Assembly: GCF_029168945.1 (NCBI RefSeq)
Contig: NC_083602.1
Coordinates: 47,925,442 to 47,989,441 of the forward strand
DNA from: Cannabis sativa
Lineage: Eukaryota > Streptophyta > Magnoliopsida > Rosales > Cannabaceae
Reading direction: 5' to 3'
Length of the DNA stretch: 64,000 bases
This document shows positions 30,439 to 40,928 of this stretch, one piece after another. Positions within the stretch are counted from its first letter, which is position 1; each line of letters starts with the position of its first letter. The translations under genes and the position numbers were made by a program. Below the pieces are notes generated by a model. That model was not told where the DNA came from, did not search any database, and saw only the letters and a program-made list of their open reading frames with translations.

Positions 30439-33400
30439 AACTCCCACTTGCACTAATATAAAATAAAAAGTGCGTTTCAAATAATCTCAACACCTTGATA
30501 TACAAATCAAGTGTAGTAGTAGTAAACTCCTCGTAATAGGATCTGAAAGGTTGAATTAACCACAACCTTTTCTCCACTATTACTCTTCCTTTAATCACAA
30601 AATCATTGATAATGTGAAATTCCTCTCTATATGTCTACTCTCTTGGGATACTGGATTCTATACCTTTGGCAACTACTTTTGGTTAATCAGGAAATTAACA
30701 CTAGTAGTTTAAGGCAATTTGGAATGGTGCCAAAGATGTATAGAACTTTCCTTAGACTGAATAAGTACCTTTCCTGCAGCTTTAACATTCAGTCCCTCTC
30801 TGGTAGACCTAGAGACTTCAGATAGGTTTTTACACTTCTCCAAAATCACTATTCCACCCCTAGAGTAATCACCATCTTATCAGAAAGATTTACTAGCACA
30901 AAGGCAAATTTCGAAATCTGATATGGTGTAGTCTAAGAGTTTTAAACACACCCTTATAGACTAACATATAGTTCCTCTTCTTTATCTTAGGATTTACTTG
31001 ATTGTCTTCCAATGTTCTTCTCCTGGATTAATCTGATACCTACTCATTACTCCCACTCAACAGCAGGTGTCTGGTCTAAGGCATACAAAAGCATATCTAA
31101 GACCTCTCACTGTTGATATAAGAAATTCTTTCATGGCTTTATCTTTTCTGGAATAGTTAAGACTTTTCCTTAGATAAAATCTATGCCTAAGAAGTTGTGA
31201 AACTTCTATTGATTGCCATTAGAAAGAAAATGCTTCAGCATCTTACTAAAGTAAGTTGCTTGCATAAGAGTAAGTAATTACCAGGTATACCACAAGCCAT
31301 AGGTTTAGATAAACTCAAACCTATAATACTAGGAACAGGAAGTTTTGTTAAGTCAATTGAATGGACTTATAAACGAAAATTTCCTTTTATGTCCTTGTAA
31401 TAGAAAACTTTAGGTTATTCCATGTGAATGGATTAAACCATAGTTCTATTGGCTTTTCTTCTTAGTTTCTTATCTTGACAATCCATTACTTGTTTAAACT
31501 TACAATGGATTTTAATCACTAGTATCTCCCAAGTCATAAGAAGGTGAGTTCCTAGAAACTCTCCCACTACGACAAGGTACCGTGAATTATGTCGAAGAAA
31601 ACTAAATGGTATTAACCTCTTTGGTTGTGACAAGACAACAGAGGCAGTGGGATCATCATATGTTATATAAGATGATAGAACACTTTTGGAATCAAGAATT
31701 AAATATCTCCTTTATTTGCTACTTGTTTTTCAGACTTAGTCATTTTCTTAGAAAAGTAGTATTTGTTTGAACAAACACTTTCTTATCTATTGACAATGGG
31801 ATGGTCCACCCCTAATCACTTAGAATAGCTAACAAACCATGGTTAACAGTTCTAGCTTTTCTTAAGATTTTGATTAGGTCATCCATGAATCTAGTAATGA
31901 TTTACATTAAGTATACAACCATTACATCATTCTGAAATTGTATTACCATAGAAGGATTTAGGCAACGACTAGTAACTAATCATCAATATGCAACTCGAAA
32001 TTTCTGGGGAGGTAAGTTTGGATATAATTCAAAAATCAATTTAATGATCTTTGAACTGCATATCTACTAACTATTTCTCCACCCCTGTCAGTTCGCAAGA
32101 TCTTTAACCACTTACCTTAATGGTTTTAACCATTGCTAGAAATTAATGAAATTTTTCAAACATTTCAAATTTCTTTGCTAAAAGGTATAATCTAGAGTTA
32201 TCGTTTTAAGAATGCAACGAAAAACTCATATCCACCCCTGAATGTACATCCATCTGCGAATGAGATGAACTACTTTCAGTGGATATAGGCATATTAACTC
32301 TTTGCAAAGATTGATCTTGTCAAATCCACTATGAACAAGATACAAATGCCATAGATTAAAAAAAATGTGGTAGTGCCTTTTGATGACATAGGTTTAGTTA
32401 CATCAAAGAGTTCTTCGAATAGTGCAAGTGGATCCTGGTCACAGAATACCTAACTCATATTCCATACAGTTTGAATCCATTAATAAAAGATGGATATTAA
32501 ACACTTGAGAAAGTGTAACTGTATTGTATCTGGAATTAGAAATATAAGAAGATTTTTGTTTGGATTCTAAAATTAAAGTCAAAGACTTAAATTCAACCAA
32601 ATATAATGAGTAATTCTTTCTTGGACCACCACTACTAATACAAACTCTAAGTCAGATTTGCCCATACAAGTAGGAGATTTCTAAGATTGAGGATTTATAT
32701 CAATTGGGAATAGAATTTCAGGATTATAATCATATGCGTCATTTAATTTCTTAAGAGAAAATATAGAATGACATGAAATGATTTATAGACCATTCATCCA
32801 ATGATATATTATAAAGCTAATTCGAAATGAATAAGCTAAGAGGAATTAGGATAATTTCGTTTAAAATAAGAATCCAACGATGCTTCGATTAGCGAAAGAC
32901 AAAGTAATCTTATTTATGTAATCTTCTTGTTTCATATTGTAAAAATACTAGTCTAAGGTGTCATCAATTGATGAACAGTTAGATGTCGAATATACAATAC
33001 TTATCTTTCGAGATCTTACACTATTATGTATGTCTAATGGTGAAAATCCACTAGGGATTTATCTCATTAGATAAACAAACATGTTGGACCAACAATGAAG
33101 ATTCGAAATTAAACTACAACTTAATAACAGAAAATAACATGGTTCAATATAAATTCATACACAATTCAGAAATTATAAGCATATAGCAAGTAGGAATGAC
33201 TAGTGAAAATACTAAAACATACAATCCTAAATAATTTCCAAGGTTTTCAACAACCGATACGGTCCCGGTAGGCGAGAGTCAAAGCATCATTTATCGAATA
33301 GAGTTGTCAGCTCATCTAAAATAGAAACCATTCTAGCAACCTTTTATTCGATCAAAATAAGAATCCAACGTTGTCCCGGTAGGCGAGAGTCAAGGTTATT

Positions 33401-36217
33401 CTCATTTTATGAGCTTCCACCATTGTTTCATGTTTTATGAGTTTATCTCTAAGTAGTCACCGTAGGGGAGAGTCTAAATAGAGACGAAAACTTACAAAAC
33501 ACTTATCAAATGAAATCTTACGGTGTTAAATGCGTTCAACGAATAACCATCCATAGGGGGACGAAGTCTAGCGTCTCGAGGTTATATTGAAAACATTTAA
33601 CTTTTGTAAGACCAACAATGGAGATCGAATATCTTAATAATAATCAAGCTCATTATTTAAAGTGAGTTGTATTTTCTTTGATTCTCTTTATTTAATTTAT
33701 TTATTTTAAATATATATTTATTTAAAATTTCCAATTTAGAATGAAAAATTCTAAATATAAATTTTAATTTAATATTTATAAATTTTACTTAGATGGATAT
33801 GAAAATAACATGAATTATTTCCATCTTAGTAATAATTTCCAATAAATATTTAGAAAAATATTCAATTTAAGTTGTTACAAAATTAATATAAATTAATTTA
33901 CAACTCAAATTTAATTTTCTATAAATATATATTGCATTTCGAAAAATTAAAGTATTTAAGAATACAATTTTCGAAAATGCATGTTAAAATAAAAAATTAA
34001 TCTTGGAAAAATTATTCTAATTTAATGTTGGCCCAAAATTAATTAATAAAATTAATTTACAACAAAAAATTTAATTTTCCTATTTAATTAAATATATAAG
34101 AAAAATTTCAAATATTTAAGTATGATGATGAAAATCAACTTAAATATTAATTTTCTATTTAATTAAATACACTAGAAAAATACTTCAAACAAAAATATCA
34201 TCTATCTAGATTTTCCTTTGACTAATTAATTCAATTTCTAATAATATACTTTAATTCAATTTATTTTAAATTAATCAATAAATGAAAAAATCATTGATTT
34301 AAGTTGATCCAAGAATTAATTAAAATAATTAATTTACATCTTAATCTATTTTTCAAGATAAAATTCGAAATTCTAGCATTTAAGAAATGCAATTTCGAAA
34401 ATTGATTAATAAAATAAAGAAAAAATATATTTTGAAAATTATTTAAATTTAGTTGAAAAATTAAATTTCAACTAAAAATAATTTTCTATTTAATTAAATG
34501 TCATGAAAAAGAAATATTTACGTATGATGATAAAAATCAACTTAGATATTTAATTTTCAAATTAATTAAATGTATTAAATTCAAGAAATAAATAATTAAG
34601 TATAGAGAAGGCTTAATTATTAATTTCTAGTTTAATACTAGGAAAAATATACTTAAAATAAATTGTACCAAAATTAATTAAATAATTAATTTCACAATTT
34701 ATAATATTTTCCTATTTAATATTAGAAATAATAAGTAGTCTAGAAATAACTATCTAGAAAATATCTTACTTGACTAAGTATCTTTTCCACAAAATTTGAA
34801 AAAATATCTAATTTAAGTTGTATTAGAAAAAATCTAGAACTTAAATATTTTTTAAATTTAAATTTAATTAAATATCAAAATTAAGTTGTAACCACTTAAT
34901 TTGAAAATATTCCATTTTAAGTTAATATTCGAAAAGATATTAACTTAAAAAATATCTAAAGAATCTTAATAACCAATGCCTAAAATTCCTCAACTTAATT
35001 TTGAAATTTGAAATTCAAAAGATATTCAGATTTAAGTTGGTTAGTTGAAGATAACTAAATATCAACTTAAATAGGAATATTTAATGAAAAATTTAAATTA
35101 AGTTCCAGAAAGAATCTAGATGGTTATAATTCTATATTTAATTAAATACAAGAAAATACATATAGTTTAGCTTAGAATAAAGAATTCTTTAAACTATAAT
35201 TTTCTTAAATTAATTTCAAAATAAATGAAATTAATTATGTTGCTAATCAATTTTATTAGGTTAAACTAGTGTAATTAACCTAGTACAGTCATTCAAATCA
35301 GGCAAATGGGCCTTCACAATTGGGGTGGTTTGTGTGAGGGGGTGCTGGGTTCAGTATGTCGTACCCACTTCTATGGCTCCCAACTCTCACACAAGGCCCA
35401 AAAGAGAGGAATTTAACCTTAATAAGAACAACTGTTATTAATTGAATAAGCCCAAAACTAAATGGGCCTAAATAAAATCTATCAATGACTATGACATTTT
35501 ATTTAGCAACATTAACCTATATGCATCTATAATAAAGTTAAACACATAGGCTCACACAGGCACACTTTGGATGGGTCCTATCATGTTGCTAGGTCATACA
35601 CAGATGAAAGAAGATTGTAAATATACCTGTTACAAATTATTATCTTGACCAAGGGAGCCATCAGATCATTAGATCTGGCAAAAAGTAACCATGGCTATTT
35701 GCAATCAAGTAATAATAGGTTTTGAAAACTTACATACAAGCTAAAACCACATACTCCTGCAACAAGGTTAGCTGGATAGTTGGAAGTAGGATTTATTTAA
35801 TTTTAAATAAATAATTTCGAAAAAAAAAATTAATTTTCGAAAAATAAAATAAAATTAAAAAAAATTTAATTTCGGAAATAATAATAAAAAAAAATTAAAT
35901 TTCGAAATTTTTAAAAAAAATATTTAAAATTAAACCTACTTTTTGAAAAATTAGGTTTCAACCAACCTAAATATCATTTCAAAATTGGCTAACTACTTTT
36001 AAAAATTAAATGTTATTTTAAAAATAAAAATTAAATAAAAATTAGAAAAGATAAATAAAATATCTTTTCAGATTTTTAAATTTAATTCAAATAAATAAAA
36101 TAACAAAATTTAAAAGTTAGCAAAATATCTTATATCTATTTAAAATTACATGATTATAAATATCTTATTTTAAATTTAAATATGGTCAAAATATCTAAAA
36201 AGATTTAATTAAAAAAT

Positions 36218-36294
36218 CTTAAAAGATAAGATATTTTTAAAATATCTTAAAAGATAAGATATTTTTAAAATATCTTAAAAGATATTATAAATAT
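36218..36294. repeat. 28-bp tandem repeat, about 2.7 copies, internally palindromic
   Basis: Unit CTTAAAAGATAAGATATTTT plus 8 more A/T bases, at 36218, 36246 and 36274 (the last partial). GATAAGATATT and AATATCTTA arms inside the unit can pair. Confidence 0.9.
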
Positions 36295-36867
36295 CTTATA
36301 AAATATGACCTTAAATTTAAAAAAAAAAAATAATCAAATTTAAAAATAAGATAGATTTTTAATCAAAAAGATAAATACTAATTCTATTCAAATTCAAATT
36401 ACACTAATATCTTGAATTAAATTAAAAAAAAAATTAAATTAATTCAAAATGATAATTAGAATTGAATTAGGAATAGTAATAGTATATATACAAAACCATA
36501 CAAAAAATTGGAAGTTAATTCCATGAAAAAGTATGAAAAATTGAAGAAAAAAGAAAAAATTCGAAACTGTACGGACAGTTCTGCGATCGCAGGAAAATAT
36601 CAGCACAGCCCCGATTTTGTCAAATCTTCAAAAAATCATAACTAATTCAAATAAAATCCAAATTGAGTTCTGTAAAAGGCTAACTTGCTTAATTTTTTCC
36701 ATACTATCCAATAAAAATAATTTCAGAAACGAAATCACAATTATTTTTCACGAAAATTTCACAAACATCAATCAATCATCAAATAACACTCAATACAACA
36801 TGATACCATCCAAAGAACATACAAACAATCGTTTTAAAGTCCAAATTTCTTGCAAGTAAATCAATTA

Positions 36868-36884
36868 CCATGGCTCTGAGGCCA
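36868..36884 (-). other. Primer-binding site of copy B
   Basis: TGGCCTCAGAGCCATGG on the minus strand, 2 nt from the LTR. It matches the plant initiator-Met type (TGGTATCAGAGCCATGG) except at two positions. Confidence 0.75.
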
Positions 36885-36886
36885 GT

Positions 36887-38792
36887 TGTTGGAAATTATT
36901 TTACCAGGATCTTAGATCTACTCACAATATGTTTATTAACACCCTAAATAAGAACTTTCTAAAACGATAAATTAAACACATATAAAGTTTAAGAAACCTT
37001 ACATTGGGTGCAGCGGAATATAATGACTCCTTCCGTTCAGATATCTAGCCCTTGATTCCTTTCTGTAGCAGAGCATTATCAATATCTGAACCTGGATCTC
37101 TTTCTCTGAATCTTTTATGCTGAAACTCCTTTGCTGATGATCTTTCTTCACGATCTTCCTCACTATGATTGAGGTATCACTTGCTGTGTGTGGGCACTAC
37201 TCATACACTAAGGATTTCGAAATTCAAGAGGAAGAGAGAGAGAGTGGGTTCAGCCAAAGATAGGGAGAGAGAAGGCTCAGGTTTTTCTCTGAAGGAAAAA
37301 TAGAAAATTTAAGTGTGAAATTTTAGTGTAATTTTCCTGAAGCCTTCACTATCTATTTATAGCATTCCACTAGGGTTAGGTTTGAATTATTTGGCATTAA
37401 AATAATGAAAAAAAATCAGTTTAAATTTCCTACAAAAGTGGATGGCACTATACAAGTGGATTTGGGCCTCACTTTTTGCAATTTTGTAGTTTTATCTTTT
37501 CTGCATCTGATTTTCTCAAAAACGCAAATTTTTAAATTCAACCATTTAAATGCCAATTCTAACTATTTAATAACTATAAATAATTATTAAATAATATTGT
37601 CATTTATCATATTTATTAATTGAACCATACAAAGTATCATAATTAACAAATATGCCCCTAAAACTCTTTCTTTACAATTTCGCCCTTACTTAGTGAAAAA
37701 TTCACAAATAGACATAGTCTAATTTGAGAATTATAATTGATTAATCAAAACCATTTACATGAGTCTTACAAGCAATATTATCTCAACTAGTGGGGGGACC
37801 ATGGGTCTATATAACCGAGCTTCCAATAAGTAGATCAAGAATTTAGCACTAAAATTCACTAACTTATTAATTCTTCGTTGAATCCACGCATAGAACTTAG
37901 AATTGCACTCTCAGTATATAGAATGCTCTATATGTTCCACCATATAGACACATCATTAGTTATCCATTGTTATAATCCTAATGTGATCAATGATCCTCTA
38001 TATGAATGATCTACACTGTAAAGGGATTAAATTACCGTTACACCCTACAATGTATTTATTCCTTAAAACACTTGACCCCGTATAAATGATATTTCAGCTT
38101 ATGTGAAATGAGTACTCCACCATTTATGTTCGTTTGGTCAAGCTCGAAGGAGATCATCCTTTGCTTACTATTCGCCAGATAGAAGCTATAGATTCCATGT
38201 TTATGCTAGCGCTCCCACTCAATTACACTACCGTGTTCCCAAAATGTACGTATCACCCTGACCTAAAAGTAGGCTTAACTAACAAATCAAAGAACACGAA
38301 TAGCCTCTCGAGATTGAGCCTAATCATATCGGGATTAAGATCATTTGATCTAGGATCAACTAGGCGATATTGACTTGAATAGATATTACGGTAAGTTTAA
38401 TAAATCTAAGTCAAAGTTCAATATCGGTCCCTTCCGATGCATACTCCATGCATCCAACCTGAGCTTTACTTTAACCAATGTTTTGGAAAGAACATAGCAC
38501 TTCTCCAAATGCAAGTAAACTCTGTTGTAGATTATCATATCAGTAAAACCCTATGTCTGATAAATCTAGGAAACTTTATTCACATAGTCATGTTTACTTT
38601 CCAATGTGTTGACGGCACAATAAACATGATCAAGTATGTGAAAAGGGTTTCAGATGAATCTATACATTATGTACATATAATCATGAAATAAATCATGTGA
38701 ACCATGCAACATTAAATGTTATTTCTGATCTATATTAATAAGTAAATCTGATTATATTGAAATGAGTTTTATTTAGGGCATAAAACCCAACA
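36887..38792 (-). repeat. 5' LTR of copy B
   Basis: 1,906 bp, TGTTGGAAATT ... AAAACCCAACA on the plus strand. The open frames inside it on the plus strand are the same short ones as in 28549-30438 and are not genes. Confidence 0.9.
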
Positions 38793-39811
38793 ACATATAG
38801 ATCACTTTCATAAATCCTTCTTGAATATCTTCTAATGTTCCCTATTTGATTACATCTCAGATAGCTCCCACTCAATAGCAGATGTCTGGTTAAATAATAC
38901 TTTTAACCTCTGATTGTTTAGAGAGTTACCTAGTTGGGACTTTTGTATTAGTCTAAAACTTTAAGTTAATACTAAGTCATCAACATAACATACTAGTATT
39001 TGAAGTGAAAAATACATGCCAGAGATAAAGTAATCAAAATTAAGATACCATAAAATTTTATGAGGATTAAGAATTCTTGGTTCAAGTCATTCGAATGGAC
39101 TGAACTAGAGTTCTTTATCTTATTCTCATAATTCTGATAAGCTATACCTATCCATGTGAATGGTTAGATTTGCTTTTCAGTAATGTTCTTAAGTACCTAT
39201 CACAAGTATCAACCTAATGAAGATGGGTATAGAACTTTAAAATTCTCCCACTCAATTAAGGTAGTGTGAAACTTTAATAAAGAACTTTCAAAGGTATCAA
39301 ACTTTTACTTACAATAGTAAAATCGAAATGGAACATACAATCAAGATCAAGAATTTATATTGACAATAGCTGACTCATTATATTACTTCTATGTTTAAAC
39401 AAGATATGTGTTACATAGGGAATTGTGGAATATACTCCACCCCTAAGAATATACATGTAGGGTACTATGGATAACCTCCACCCCTAAGTATATAGAGATT
39501 ATGATCCACCCCTAAAGGTTGTAAAGATCATGATTCTCTTAGTGTGATAGAGTTTATGTGGAGTTGAATACTATCCAGAGTTCATTAGATATAAAAGATC
39601 GTTGAACTGCATAGTTTTCTTAACTTTTCTCCACCACTATCAGATCATAAGATCCTTTTATTAAACAAATTCTTAATAATTGTATGAGAATTAACAATTA
39701 TTGATAAACATAGAAATAATTTCTAGTGTTTATATAATATAACTCTATAAAGAGTTGTAAATATTATAGAATTTGCATCAATAATAAAAACACTTACACA
39801 TACAAACATAC
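38793..39811 (-). repeat. Second copy of the copy-A interior segment (27215-28232)
   Basis: About 1,018 bp matching 27215-28232 with roughly 11 differences. It starts exactly at the outer end of the 5' LTR of copy B and ends abruptly at a gypsy protease fragment. Confidence 0.93.
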
Positions 39812-40054
39812 AACTTCATTTCCAAAATTGAAGCCAAGAGGGTGGGCCTAAAATTGGAGAAAGATGCAGGCCACATGAAAGCAGTCAATTCGAAGGCCAT
39901 GGCCACGATTGGAGTGGCCAGAAAAGTGAATGTTAAGTATGACGGATGGGAGGGGCAACTTGACCTTGTATATGTTTGCATGGATGACTTTGATGTGGTA
40001 TTGGGAATGGAGTTTCTAGCAGAGAAGGGGGCCATTCCAATTCCAGCAACATAG
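39812..40054 (+). pseudogene. Gypsy protease fragment from an unrelated element
   Basis: An open stretch reading GLKLEKDAGHMKAVNS, GVARKVNVKYDGWEG and MDDFDVVLGMEFLAEKGA resembles the second half of gypsy (chromovirus-like) aspartic proteases, which end in a hydrophobic VVLGMEFL box. It is followed at once by the end of a Tat-type pol, so this is a chimeric junction. Confidence 0.7.
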
Positions 40055-40186
40055 GAAGGACCATACCAAGTGGTCGAAGTTCTCAACTGCAGAGCATACA
40101 CATTAGGTAAGTATGACGAAAAAATGTAACTCATTCTAGTACCACGGTACTGGAATGGAGAACATTTAAGGAAATACTACCAATAA

Positions 40187-40268
40187 AGTACCAGGTCGGA
40201 TTGACCATTTTAAGTACACAGGTGGGGTTGACCACCTGAAAGTACTCAGGTCCGGTTGACCATTTTAA
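40187..40268 (+). repeat. Minisatellite after the D1 pol stop, three tandem ~27-bp units
   Basis: Units start AGTAC at 40187, 40213 and 40241 and share CAGGT..GG.TTGACCA. A fourth dispersed unit lies at 40341-40368. D2 has only two such units (about 52722 and 52826), so copy number changed within the family. Confidence 0.85.
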
Positions 40269-40928
40269 AGTACTAAATGAACATTCACTTCTAAGTGAAT
40301 GGCCTTCTGGGCGGACTACGCACAAAGGTTTCAAAAACAAAGTACTCAGGTCGGGCTGACCACTTTAAAGTACAGTTTCTTATGTCTGCAATTTGTTTTA
40401 TTTCATGTTAAGCTAAAAGATAAGATTAGATCAAATAGCTCTGATGTAAGTTACTACGGTAACAAATACACTTTCGATCAATAAATGAATAAAGGTAGTA
40501 TTTCAAAATTCAATTGAGTCAAAAAAAATGAGCATGATTATAATTTACCTATAGTGCGTACAAAAGGCTTGGTCAAACCCAAAACACCGAACAGATAAGC
40601 AATATATTTGCGAAAGACAAGTGACCAAGAGTCATACGTCTGCTCGGTCACTTGGGGGGCACCTATACCTGTACAAAGCATTTGGTAAAAATAAAACAAT
40701 CACAATTGCACGTCAATTGTAAACACAGAATGAAATTCATTAAGGATGACAAAAGCACATAGTACCGGGATTAGAAGCTGCCCGGTCAGCCCGTTGTCCA
40801 AAAAATGAAAAATAATTCCAAGTTTAAAGACCGTTTGGCCGGTCGAGATGTCTTAGAAAAGGCCCAGAGGCCGAATAAGATATATAAAAAAAGAGATAAA
40901 AAGATGTTTAAACAGCTGGAGTCCCAGG

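Larger units (their letters stand above)
30439..36886 (-). other. Non-coding interior of copy B
   Basis: No long open frame on either strand. It contains repeated CCACCCCT motifs (30850-32250), three to four copies of a GGTAGGCGAGAGTC-like motif (33250-33560), a very AT-rich tract (33640-36500), a GC-richer conserved block (35290-35420), a 28-bp tandem repeat (36218-36294) and the primer site at 36868-36884. Confidence 0.8.
28549..38792 (-). mobile_element. Nearly complete non-coding LTR retrotransposon (LARD-like, copy B)
   Basis: Two ~1.9-kb LTRs (28549-30438, missing its first ~20 bp, and 36887-38792) differ at roughly a dozen positions. They enclose a 6.4-kb interior with no gag or pol. 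A primer site similar to initiator Met and a polypurine tract (AACTCCCACTTGC on plus, from 30439) show that it replicated as a minus-strand retroelement. It must have used enzymes from another element. The superfamily cannot be decided without coding sequence. Confidence 0.88.

Noticed and set aside
33250..33560. CRISPR-like array
   Set aside because: Only two near-identical repeats with irregular spacing, in a plant retroelement.
33640..36500. Matrix-attachment region or replication origin suggested by extreme AT content
   Set aside because: It lies wholly inside a retrotransposon interior with similar AT content in related copies; no specific motif supports either role.
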